DNA of 64,000 nucleotides. Origin: Isoetes taiwanensis. Lineage: Eukaryota; Streptophyta; Lycopodiopsida; Isoetales; Isoetaceae. Below the pieces are notes generated by a model. It saw nothing but the letters and a program-made list of their open reading frames with translations, searched no databases and was not told where the DNA came from. The DNA is taken from NCBI GenBank assembly GCA_021234155.1, contig JAJEKV010000055.1:2473090-2537089 (forward strand), written 5' to 3'. This document shows, piece after piece, positions 54,153 to 64,000 of this stretch; the first letter of the stretch is position 1, and every line of letters starts with the position of its first letter. The position numbers were made by a program, and so were the translations under genes.

Positions 54153-55319
54153 ATGGCGAGAACGAAACAAACCTATAGAAAGACTGGCCTAAGGAGCTCA
54201 CCTTCGATGGCGGCAGCAGCAGCTGGAGGCCACGGCAAGCAGGTACTAGAGCACCTCCGGTCGAGGCCAGATGAGGAGTCGTCGTCCTCGACAGACGAAA
54301 CCTTCCATGCTTCGCAGGAGGAGCCCCACAGCAGCAGCAGCAGCTCTTCATCGGGAGGCACTCAGCGAACCGACGAAACACGCCACCTTGGGCCCCGACT
54401 GACGAAGAGGAGGAGCACCAGGAGGAGGACTGCAGGAGGAGCACCACTTAAGATTAGCAAAGAAGCCAGCCCGATCTTGCCCGGTTCATGACAACCCCTT
54501 CTTCAAAGCAAAAAGAAGAAGGGAAGGAGAAATGAAGGAGGGTCGAGGAAACGAAGACATGGAAGAAAAAGGGAGAGGGAGCAGAAGGAGAAGGAGAGGA
54601 GGAAGAAGGCGAGGAGGGACAAGCCACGGGGCACCATCACCATTGAAGAACCTCGCCCACGCGAGGAGGAGGACGAAGAAGAGGAGGAAGGAGATGGGGA
54701 CGAGGAGGAGGAAGATGAAGAGGAGGAGCAGGCCCAAGACGTTGGGGAATCTTCAGACCCCAATGCACGCCCACCCTACCCTAAGTTGCCCAAGCCACCT
54801 AAGGTAGTGAAGAAGCAGACGGTGGGCGAGCATAAATTCGCGCTCCGGCAGGATCGCGAATCCAAACGCCGGATGAAGGTGTACCAGGAGTACCTCCGTC
54901 GCTAGACAAGGTTTAATGATTGGTATTGTAAGCAGAATGTGAAGAAGTACGTCAAGGGAGGCAGGCCGAAGAACCAGCCGAAGCCGCCGCCACCCAGGCC
55001 GGAGAAGCCGAAGAAGGTCCACCACGGACCTAACTCTCGGCACGCCAGAGTTTTCCGGGAGATTAGACACTTTCAACAGTGTACTAATCTCCTAATCCGG
55101 AAGGCGCCGTTCGAGCAGCTCCTCCGGGAGATCATGCAGGAGTTCCGGATTGATTATCGGGTAACACCCCTAACCACCCGGGCCCTGCAGGAGGCAGCAG
55201 AGGCAGAGCTAATTCAGCTCTTTGAGGAAGGGAATCTTTGCGCCATCCACGCCAAGCGGGTAACCGTTATGCCCAAGGACCTGCATTTGGCACGGAGAAT
55301 CCGCAAAGAGAGACCCTGA
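54153..55319 (+). pseudogene. Histone H3 variant encoded by element C (two in-frame stops)
   Basis: A 388-codon frame with only TGA at codon 113 and TAG at codon 251. The N-terminus MARTKQTYRKTGLRSS matches the H3 tail around Lys4 and Lys9. A Ser-rich part, a basic block, an acidic block (EEEDEEEEEGDGDEEEEDEE) and a Tyr/Arg region (MKVYQEYLRR) with YVKGGRP and a Pro/Lys stretch follow. The fold from about residue 295 is clearly H3: [80 protein letters not shown], ending RKERP. Ordinary H3 is about 136 residues, so the linker adds about 250. Loop 1 has canonical length, while HFQ and RKAPF recall CENH3. Both stops are one C-to-T change from CGA or CAG. Confidence 0.94.
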
Positions 55320-57416
55320 GGCCTCAAATTTTATAATTAGATAAAGTTTTTCAATGTACTTGACTTTCTTTCATATATATAAGTTCTTTTCTCTGTAATT
55401 TGATCGTGTCATGATATGAAAATGTAATTAAGTAAGTTAGATTGTAGTATAATTTTTTGTATAAAGCTTAAAATGCTTGTAATAGGTTAAATGCCATAGG
55501 TCCCAGCACGAAGAAATCGATTTTGCAATACTAATGGAAAGAAATCTCAATATTAGTGGAAAGCAATCTCAAGGAACATTGCATGGCTGCTATGGCCCCA
55601 CCAATGCAGAGCGACTACCATATACCCCAGACGAAAATACACCGTGTTAGGGATTTCAAGCTCAAAGGTCAGCTCGAAGCTGATGGGGCCACGATAAAAT
55701 TCAATGCAAAAATCCTCCTGCTTGATGTCACCATCCAGGTAAGGAGAAAACCATAGGCAGCCTGACATAAAAGAAGATGAGGAAGAAGGAGGCACACGGT
55801 CAAGGGACCAAAACAATGGTTGAGATTGAAAGCAAAGCGAAGGTTGGGTTCACAACCTGCAAAAGGGAAGAGTAAGAAAATTGCAATGAAAGTGGTGAGA
55901 ATAAAAGAAAGGTACATGAAAAACCAGAACAATTCATGCAAACCACTGAAAGCTCCTCATAAACCATGACATGCCCAAACCAAGCAGAAGGCACCTCTCA
56001 CAAAAATAAAAAACGTAGCCCAATCTCAAGATGGGACCATACCAACATAATGGAACCAAATACCAAATAACTAACATGAAAAAATCCCTACATAACAGCA
56101 TACCATAGGCAAAAGGCACAAACATGAAAGGACAAAAACAAGAAATAACCCAAATTGCGTGCACAACCTACGACTCATGTCAAGACCAACCCAAACAACT
56201 AGAAGGACCCGCAAGTAGATGCTAAGCTCACGCCCAACTGCAAACTAAACAACCCACATGCCAACAACCGACCATGAATAAACATCAACTAAAACAAAAA
56301 AGGGGGGAGAGGGAGGGGGGGAGGGGGAGGAGGGACCACGCAAGATGACGAATCACGGGAACAAGGCCGACCCACTACACACAGACACAAATCAACCAAG
56401 CCCCTTTAAGATCCTACACCCCACATCAGCCCCCCAGCTCCACAATTAAGACAAATGTAATGCCCTATAACCTAGCAAACCATATAGCAAGGTGACAACA
56501 ACAAAAATATGGGAACATGACTGACATATTTCATACCGACACAAATCACCAATCCTATCACAAATCACAACCCACACAAGCCCCACACCTAATACAAAAC
56601 CAAAAAATTGCCTTAGAATCTAGCAAACCATTATAAAAGAATAGACTTTTAATAAAAAAAATGAAGTAAGAAATGCCGGGCACTGGAAACCCTAGATAAT
56701 ATGGCAGAATTGTTGGGATAACCGTAACCCAGTAAATCCGAGGCCAAAAATAAATGCAGGTGCAGCCTGTGATGAAATCCGGTGGCCGTTTGGAGGTCGG
56801 ACCGCCTCAACGGTTTGCAAACCAGCCGGATCTGACAGTGCGGTGTAGTCAGGGTATGGACAAGGTCGTGTGCAGGCGGAGGAAGGTCTGCCAGAGAAGG
56901 TCTGGGAACATCACAACCCAGCAAAGGAATTGACGAATCGGTTAAAGAAAATAGCAAAGACAATGATCACCACTGATGGCGGCTAGGATGCAAAGCAAAG
57001 TCAAAGGCAAGCAAGATCCAATTATTGTTTGGGGATCGGATCTCCGGAAGCACCAATGATCCATGAGGAATGAGTACTTCTTGAGTCCAATCCATCTGAA
57101 TGATACCAGAAAACACAACACCTGAATGGAAGAATAACAGTAGGGAAACTCCATACAACAGCACAGATTCAGCTCAGATAAAATGTCAATCTTATTGCAG
57201 TTTATTCATGTATTTCAATTGCCAGATTTGTTCCTCTCACACTTCTATTTCTAATAGAATTTCTATGGCCTTTATCCAATTTGCTCCTTTTGCTCTGCCT
57301 CTTCCATGGTTGATGGTCTCTTTAGTTTTGTGGACGCTTTCCACCTTGATTTTTGAAGAGTCATTCATCGCCACATCGGATGATGACATTTGTGCATAAG
57401 GACCTTTTCCTAGAAT
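55320..57416. other. Element C H3 3' flank, then unassigned sequence
   Basis: 55320-55512 is AT-rich 3' flank with AATTAAGTAAGTTAG, like element A after its H3 remnant. From 55513 the sequence changes. On the minus strand 55553-55990 has longer open frames separated by intron-like T-rich stretches (SFELTFELEIPNTVYFRLGY), and 56650-57160 has further minus-strand frames, but I recognise no family. A G-rich purine tract lies at 56301-56333. Confidence 0.45.
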
Positions 57417-57625
57417 TACGAATTTATGAATGTCTTGCTACTACAAAAGCGATTGATATCTAATTGCCACATTGGGAGGATAGCAGATCCAAACTTCATT
57501 TCGTCAGTTCCTCTTGCTTTATATTCTCAATTGTAACCTCTCAGCTACATCCCAATTGCAAAGGACCAAAACTCGGCCCCCAAAATGCAAACCCTTCAAG
57601 AGCCTGGCAACTCACAGGGTTTTTG
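57417..57625. repeat. Direct repeat, copy 1
   Basis: About 200 bp (GAATTTATGAATG ... CTCGGCCCCCAAAATGCAAA) repeated at 58547-58745. Confidence 0.8.
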
Positions 57626-58546
57626 TTTCGAAGGCCTTATCCTTGTCAGATTCGACAAGGACCTTGCGCGGTGTCTTGATATAGAGGGAGGTGTTGCTGC
57701 CAGAGAAGGGATCTTAAAAACCCCGCAGAAGCAGCTTGCCCAAAAAGTCCTCTCTCGAAGGCCCTAGTGATGGACATGCCACATTCCCTCTCTAGAACCG
57801 TGATTCGGCTCTGCTAATGGACTCAGAATGTCGACATTGCCCTGGGACCAAGTTTTGTGGCCAAAGGACCACCTCTTCTCCAAGAAGCGCCAAAGTAGCT
57901 CATGTCCCAACACACTCGTAGTCAATTGGCCTAGGAGGTGGATGCTGAATACTGCCATGTAAGGCGTAATTGTTTCTGTCTTTTGCAAAATGGATGGTAT
58001 AACTTAGTCCTTAGAGTAATTTCATCATTTCGAACGATGTGGCAAATTTGAATCGCCATTTGGGAGTCTCTGCAATGCCCGAATGACAAAATACTTCGGT
58101 TTCTACACGGTCGCCCACATGACGCTTTGCAGTTTGATAAGTTCTCCCAGACCAATCTTGTATTTTTTTGGACTGCTCGAAGCAGAGCCCTTGAACGGAG
58201 GATTCAATAGTCAAATAGGGGAATCGAGCTCCGAGAGGATGGTCATTACCGTATGGCCCAATGGGGGACAGCTGCCAGGAAAGGCTACCTCGGGAACGTT
58301 TTTGGGGCCGGCCTCCTGGGATCCGGGCTCTCCCCTCTGGTGAGGCGGCCATGCAATGTCCTGGCCTTGTTTGACTTGGGGAAGGATGCCAGCTTAGATT
58401 TCCAACAACACGCTGCTCGAACCATTCTAATGCTAATTATTTAATCTAAACCTTATCCAAAAATTCGGAAAATCGGCTTAGGATGACTTAGGAAGCTAAC
58501 TGATAAAAAAATAGAATTTAATTTCGTACTATGTATTAATTACGAA
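57626..58546. other. Unassigned sequence between the direct repeats
   Basis: Open frames on both strands (58011-58352 minus, 58083-58343 plus) without recognised domains. Looks like decayed coding or genic sequence. Confidence 0.4.
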
Positions 58547-58745
58547 TTTATGAATGGCTTGCTATTGCAAAAGCGGCCCTTGACTTCTAATTCCGACATC
58601 GGGAGGAGAACAGATCCAAACTCCATTCAATCAGTTCCCCCTTGCTTTCGTTCTGAATTGTCGAATTCGGCCGCATAGCAAGTGCAAAAGACCAAAACTC
58701 GGCCCCCAAAACACAAACCCTTCAAGAACCTGGCAATCACAGGGT
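58547..58745. repeat. Direct repeat, copy 2
   Basis: Matches 57417-57625, including CCAAAACTCGGCCCCCAAAA and CAAACCCTTCAAGA. Confidence 0.8.
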
Positions 58746-59264
58746 ATGGCATTTATCTTCAATGGCCCCCATTTAACAGTATCTACAAAGTCTGTCCTAC
58801 TGTGGTTTCCCAATCCATCTTTATATCTCAATGCGGAGACGACGTGCACCTCTGCGAATTGAGGCAATGAGTCCGTGCTTTTTCATAGACAGATGGGTAC
58901 ACGGTTAACGTTGCAGGGGGTAAAAACACACTAGGGTATCATACATTAGTTCTAAATTCATATACTATTTTGCACTGGAAAACGTGTTTTTTTATGTAAT
59001 TTTGATTGTGTGGTAGGAGGTCATGTGCTTGTCGTATATATTTAAAAAAAGAATATATTTGGTTGTTTGTCATCATGACGTGAAGTGGCCAACGATCACT
59101 TCATGTAGCCACTGGATTCCCTCCGATCCAAGCAAATATCCTCCAATCCGTCCCCAAGCAAGCAAATTCCCTCCAATTTATGGTTTAAGAATCTAAAACC
59201 AAGAAAGGGCTTTCAAATTCTTGTCGAATTTTGCATGCATATCAGTTTTCATAGCAATAGGAAC
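58746..59264. other. AT-rich non-coding sequence
   Basis: Nothing recognised. Short repeated CAAGCAAAT / CCCTCCAAT motifs at about 59130-59180. Confidence 0.5.
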
Positions 59265-59688
59265 ATGGCACAAGAAAATCAAAATATGAACGAAATGACT
59301 TAGATTGATATCCAAAATAAGGACGGTGATATTGAAATTGACAAAGAGAAGCAGAAAATAGTTGAACAAGGTACTCTGAATGGAATGACAGAGAGTGATA
59401 TTGTCAACAGCAAGAATGATACATCATAATCAAAGTACATCACAAAACAAATCAGGAAAAGGGTAGAAAAGATTGTTGAATGCTTTAGAAATGAAGCCAG
59501 TTCTCTATCTCCTAGTCAAATAGAGATATTGGTTTCCAGGACCTTGCAAGACAACAGGTCATTGGGGTTGTTTAAACCTGTGATTGGGCTACCTTCAGAA
59601 TCATTGATGGAATATTAATTGTTACAAAATCTCAAAGATGGATAAAAGAAGAGGTTAAAGCTTCTAATGGCAGTGACAAATTGGCACT
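59265..59688 (+). pseudogene. Decayed ORF cut by the LTR of element G
   Basis: From MAQENQNMNEMT a coding-like frame with in-frame stops (TAG at about 59301, TAA at 59427, TAA at about 59616): IRKRVEKIVECFRNEASSL, SPSQIEILVSRTLQDNRSL, FKPVIGLPSESLMEY, and in a shifted frame RWIKEEVKASNGSDKLAL. Helical and charged, no family recognised. May be the N-terminal region of another transposon gene. Confidence 0.4.
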
Positions 59689-60183
59689 TGTCATGAACCT
59701 ACGCAAAAATCAAGGAAAATACATGGAAAATATGGGAGAAATATGTCAAGATCGACAAGGAATCTAATATATGAATAGGAATCAAGAGTATAATGGCCCA
59801 AAGGCAAGCAGGAACACGAGACAGATGCTTAGAAGACTCAATACTGGCATTGAACTGGAATGGTTCGACGAGAAGGAGGTGCCTCCTTATATATCTAGGT
59901 TGACGGCCAGGATCGTGCCACTCCAATGGATGAGATCACGCTAAGTGTCATGCATGCATGTAGGTTCTAGAATATTCTAGAACCTCTCGGAAACATCCCT
60001 GCATATGAGAGAGACGTGAGGGAATGTTTTCAACAAATATTGGCAGAGCACTTGGCAAAAGTGTGTGACTTGCTTAAAGTTCAAATCTTGTCTTGTGCAA
60101 TTACCCTTTTTGCATCCGTGTGATGACTATCTTTTGTAAATACGAGTGTAATATATGACACAAATATCCGTACGGTCGTCACA
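59689..60183 (-). repeat. 3' LTR of element G
   Basis: 495 bp, reverse complement of the element E/F LTR (plus-strand ends TGTCATGAACC and CGGTCGTCACA). Followed at 60184-60200 by CCATCCCCCTCC, a polypurine tract on the minus strand. Confidence 0.87.
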
Positions 60184-60289
60184 CCATCCCCCTCCTACGA
60201 CGGCGACGAGTCCTCGGAGCTGGGGCCGGAGTACCCAAACTTGTATGGGTAACGTCGGTGAAACTCCGCAATTTTATCAGGAGCATGAG

Positions 60290-60640
60290 TCAGATTCTCG
60301 ATAGGCTCCAGGTTCTATCACTTAGTGAGTAACCTTCCCAATTGACAAAGTAATACAATCGCCGACGAAGAAACTTGGAGTCCAGAATCTCTCGAACCTC
60401 AAACTCCTCATGATCGTTAATTTCTACTGGTGGTGGCAGCGGAGGAATGCGATCCGGGAAAGTATTAACTGTGTAGGGCTCTAATAGAGAGACATGAAAC
60501 ACTGGATGGAGCCGAACAACTGGAGGGAGCTCGAGCTTGAATGCCACATTGCTGATCTGAATCGTGAACCACAAATCCTTGATCAGAAGCACTAAGGCAA
60601 GATGCTGTTGCATCTGCAAGCCTCCTTTTGAAAAATGCAA
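60290..60640 (-). pseudogene. Element G integrase C-terminus and chromodomain
   Basis: Minus strand: [37 protein letters not shown] and a chromodomain core [17 protein letters not shown]. Same family as element E. Upstream the element is lost at about 60640, where copia gag sequence begins. Confidence 0.85.
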
Positions 60641-61400
60641 TGCAACTAAAGACCAACCAGAATATCCATTGAACTATATGCAGTACTTTTGCAATAAGGT
60701 TACCACTTATAGAGTTCGGATTGTTGGTGGCACAAGCGAAGAATGCCCTGCTGGTTGACACAACAAAGTCACTCTCAGTCTCAGATCCCGTGTCCTTTTT
60801 TGTATTGCTACTATTTCTGCTTGTTTTGTGAGCTCTGAAGTCTTCTTTATATCTTTTTGATTGCCCTTTTGCCTTCTCCTTTTCTTTATCTATTCTTTTA
60901 TGGCCTTGCTTTGATTTTCTTTTATCAAGTTCAAGATAGTCTTTGCATATGTGCCCATATTTGATGCAATTGACGCATTTTCAATTCTCCTCTTTATTCC
61001 CAACAAATGCTTGAGTATCTTTGGCAGTGAGATGCTTTTGTTCTCCCTGGTTCCTCTCCTCAAGCAGGAATTGCTGGCATGCCCATTCAAGGTCTACTTT
61101 TTATTGAGATCCAACAACACACATTGTTTTAACTTCTAGGAAGACTAATAAGCAGAGCTCGTACTATGACATTGTTATCAAGTGCCTTTTTCATACCCTG
61201 TAACTGCTTGAATGCCTGCCTGATAATTCCAATGTATTCTTCTATTGATGTATAGTTTTTTAGTTTTGTGTCGAACACTATACTGTACAAATTTGCTTGA
61301 GTAGAGAAGTGCCTCTTTTGTAGGAGGGCTCCAGCTGCTCCCATGCTTCCTTAGCAGTGCCTGCTTCTGCTAAGATGGGGTGCCCAGTATTGATTCAGGG
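60641..61400 (-). pseudogene. Ty1/copia gag fragment
   Basis: Minus strand: AKEAWEQLEPSY, FDTKLKNYTSIEEYIGIIRQ, LQGMKKALDNNVIVRALLIS, a degenerate zinc-knuckle region (KYGHICKDY), then a Lys/Glu-rich part. Typical order of a copia gag. Several frame breaks, both ends truncated. Confidence 0.75.
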
Positions 61401-61980
61401 GCCGGTTTTGGCACAATCCAAATTAAGGACTATTGATCAGTGGGCACGCTTTTAGGTTTATGGAGGGACCAAAATGGCGCATGCAAAACTGGAGTTAGAA
61501 CCCTATTTGTGGCCAATGGTGCATTACAACAAATTGAAGACTCTTCGAAAGTGGCCGAAATCCATGCTGCTTTAGGATGGCGCACCTTAATCCCTTCTTG
61601 AATTCCATGTGGCTACTTGATGGCTCCCTGCATGCAAGAGATTTTGAGCCAGGAAAAGCTTTGGTGCTTTATTTCTAGCATCTGGCGCCTCAATTCTTGC
61701 ATGCAATTCATGATCAGATTCAATCTAGCCCTCACATGGTTACCAAATCATTGAGTTGGATACATCTCCCACCATGAGATATGTGTTTCAGATTTGCATG
61801 CAAGCTTTAGAGGGAGATTTGAACTTGTATTTAGCCTGCTGGAATCAAGAGATGTTGCCTCCTTATCTATTCGGTCTTTCTATTTAAACGTGTTATGCAA
61901 GGATTAGTCCTTGCTCTACTTTGTCTGTTCTATTTCTTGTCTGTTATTGCATTCTGGACCATTGATTTGTCTCATTTTCC
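61401..61980. other. Non-coding sequence before the transposase
   Basis: No gene, clear repeat or terminal inverted repeat recognised. A terminal repeat of the pogo-like element might lie here but was not found. Confidence 0.45.
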
Positions 61981-63999
61981 ATGGAATTAAGAAGGGGCCT
62001 TGTTGTAGGCAGGGCTGAGGAGTGTGCTCCTCCTTTCAAGACTAAGAAGTGGAGGACAATCATTGGACCTGTTATGCTAGAACTCGATGAGGAGATTGCA
62101 CATAATCCCAATCTTGTTGGCAACAAAAGGATAAGATGCCAAAAGAGGGAGCAGTGGACAATGGAACAAATGAAGAGTGCTCAAGATCCATTCGATGATA
62201 GAAGCATGCGCATTAGAAGTGCTGCTATACATTTCGGTCCTACTAGTACTTTAAAGAATTGGCTTTATGGTAGGAGCAGAAATAAACTTGGAGCTAGAAC
62301 TAAATACCTTAATTTAGAGGAGGAGGTTGAACTTGTGGCTTGGGTTCATTCTCGAGCAAATGAGGGGAGAGGGGTAACCATTGATGGCCTTTGTAAGAAG
62401 GCTGGTGAGCTTGCTACAGATAGAATAACCCTTTGGAAGGATTGCATATCTGGAAGATCATGGTGGAGGGCCTTCAAAAGGAAGCACCTGAGTGTGAATT
62501 TGAGGAGTCTTGAGACATTAGACATACAAAGAGTGAGACCATTGAATAGAGATAACCTGCTTGCCTTTTATACCAATCTAAGAAACATAATTGATGAGTT
62601 GCAACTGACCCCTGATAGAGTCTAGAATTTTGATGAAACTGGCATCATGGCTGGAGAAAAAAATGAGTAAGAATTCTTGCAAAAGGAGAGTAGCAAGAGG
62701 TATTTCATAATATGCCAAAAAGTGGGCAATGGATCACTGCTCTAGTGTGCATAAATGCATCTGGTGGTAAATTCCTTCTATCTTTTTAAGGGTAATATTA
62801 TGAAAGATTGGGACCTCCTTGCGGGATGTGAGCCAGGTGCTACCATGTCAGTGCTTGGGTAACTGATGCTCTCTTTGCCAACTGGATTGACCACTTCAAG
62901 TACAAGGTCCCTACTGGAGCTAGCCAGACTAGACCACATCTCCTTAAATCTGTGATGAACATGGTTCATATGTCAACTTGAATGTGATTGAACATGCACG
63001 AGATATTGGCTTGCATATTCTGCAATTACCTCCCCATTACTAGCTATGTACTACAAACTTTGGACATATCTTGGGTCCATTTAAAGTATGCCTTTGGATG
63101 TCTAACTACTGCCTTTTGTATTCACACTGTTATGGTTGCTAATACGTTTTTGTTGTGGTGGTGCAGAACAATTTAAGAGGACACGGATGGACCAGAAGGT
63201 ACCCAAGGATCCCAACAGGGCTGACATGGTTGGTATGGTCTCCAAAACCCTGTGCCTCTCTATTACAGCTGATAATATCAAGGCTGGCTTTGAGAAGACA
63301 TGGATCTGGTCTTTCATGTTCATGAAAGTTAAACCAACTGAAATTGCTGATAGGATGGCTGATGCTAATGCTGAAAACATCCTAATGATTCTGGAGATGG
63401 AGAAGAGGATCTTGTTGAGGAAGAGGCACTTGACCCCCTCCCTATCCCAATTGCCAACTTAAATTCTGAAATGCTGCCACCTGACATCCCTATCCCAGCT
63501 GTTACATGCCCTCTAAATGGGTATCAAGATCCTCTTGATGATGAACAAGCAGCAATTTATATGGAACAGATTGCTGCACATGTTCCAGTAGAGAAGTTAC
63601 CCGTGAGGAGAAAGAATTCTAGGGCTTAACCTTGCAGCAGATGCTCCTTGTAAGTAGTGATGATGTTCTTGCTGCCAAGCTAGAGCATCAGAGAAGGGCT
63701 GAGGAAGCAGAAAGATTGAGGTTGGAGAGTGTTAAACATAAGAAGAGGTTGCATGCACTTAAAGCTATGGCAAAGGCTGATGCAATGGCCAGCAAGGCTG
63801 CCAACAAGGCAACCAAAGAGGCTCAGAAACTGTTTGACACTAATTATGAATTGCAGCCAGCAAGTTGGAGGTCCATGTTGTTTAATGACGAGGGCAAGTG
63901 CAAGTATGCTACTCATGATCTCTTTGGCCCTCCTAAACCATTGTCTCAATTTGTTAGAGAGGCAAGAGCAAAGATTAGAATTAGGATTTTGAAGCGCAA
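61981..63999 (+). pseudogene. Pogo/Tigger-like (CENP-B-related) transposase, decayed, runs to window end
   Basis: MELRRGLVVGRAEECAPPFK at 61981, then a helix-turn-helix region (FGPTSTLKNWLYGRSRN) and CENP-B-type second DNA-binding domain (SWWRAFKRKHLSVNLRSLE), reaching LQLTPDRV, TAG, NFDETG at about 62623. The DDE Asp motif is NFDETG, and the stop replaces Trp. Further pieces: NLNVIEHARDIGLHILQLPP (about 62972), VLQTLDIS, then FKRTRMDQKVPKDPNRADMV and NIKAGFEKTWIWSF from about 63170. The end encodes a Lys/Ala-rich coiled coil (KAMAKADAMASKAANKATKE). The gene would cut and paste its own element. It is disabled by stops and frameshifts. Confidence 0.83.
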
Positions 64000-64000
64000 A

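Larger units (their letters stand above)
51934..55512 (+). mobile_element. Element C: 5' part of an H3-encoding LTR retrotransposon
   Basis: Starts TGTGACGTTCCTGGG inside element F. Has LTR, primer site, stem-loop, palindrome and the best-preserved H3 gene. No ORF2, gag, pol or second LTR is found to 64000. The element is truncated near 55512 or continues outside the window after later insertions. The right boundary is approximate. Confidence 0.85.

Noticed and set aside
54486-54763. Minus-strand Leu/Ser-rich frames opposite the element C H3 linker
   Set aside because: Shadow of the acidic and basic repeats of the H3 frame.
57585-58352. Organelle DNA insertion or conserved enzyme gene
   Set aside because: Several open frames looked genic, but I could not identify an organelle or enzyme motif with confidence.

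Overview
This window is a densely nested block of transposable elements from a plant nuclear genome. The evidence is plant-type Ty1/copia and Ty3/gypsy polyproteins, chromodomain integrases, initiator-Met-tRNA primer sites, TATA boxes and 5-bp target-site duplications. The species cannot be named from the sequence. I find no convincing intact host gene.

The main discovery is a family of long Ty3/gypsy elements that carry their own histone H3 gene. There are three members: A (2895-20661), B (33910-47684) and C (from 51934, 3' end not seen). In each, histone H3 coding sequence lies between the primer-binding site and the position of gag. In B and C the gene starts with an H3-like tail (MA[R/W]TKQT), runs through a 290-320-residue charged linker with a conserved GGRP motif, and ends in a C-terminal H3 histone fold. 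A keeps only a fold remnant. B also has a second gene of unknown function (ORF2). H3 and ORF2 each have their own TATA box 113-118 nt before the ATG, and each is preceded by a pair of about 62-bp palindromes spaced about 205-213 bp. B's polyprotein has gag, protease, RT, RNase H, integrase and a chromodomain-like C-terminus, so one element encodes both an H3 and a domain of the histone-reading type. All three LTRs contain an ATG exon of exactly 40 nt ending at CAG|GTA. In B, the donor and a downstream acceptor join in the gag frame, which would put H3 and ORF2 inside the gag intron. All copies are decayed, and nearly all in-frame stops are explained by C-to-T changes.

Layout: 1-2894 and 20662-21287 are the 3' part of a copia element. 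Element A is inserted in its 3' LTR (duplication CCTAA). Element A contains a complete Athila/Tat-like gypsy element D (8394-15441, duplication GCCAT). 21288-26450 is a chromovirus E whose 5' part is inverted relative to its 3' end. 26451-33909 is mostly non-coding, with a 1.1-kb tandem duplication whose second copy holds a poly(A)-tailed retroposon. Element B (duplication ATTAT) splits an older transposon-like ORF whose pieces flank it, and B carries two palindromic MITEs. 49431-51933 is the 5' part of chromovirus F, with a third MITE in its LTR, cut by element C. 55513-59264 is largely unassigned. 59265-61400 holds an LTR and fragments of chromovirus G and a copia gag. 61981 to the end is a decayed pogo/Tigger-like (CENP-B-related) transposase gene.
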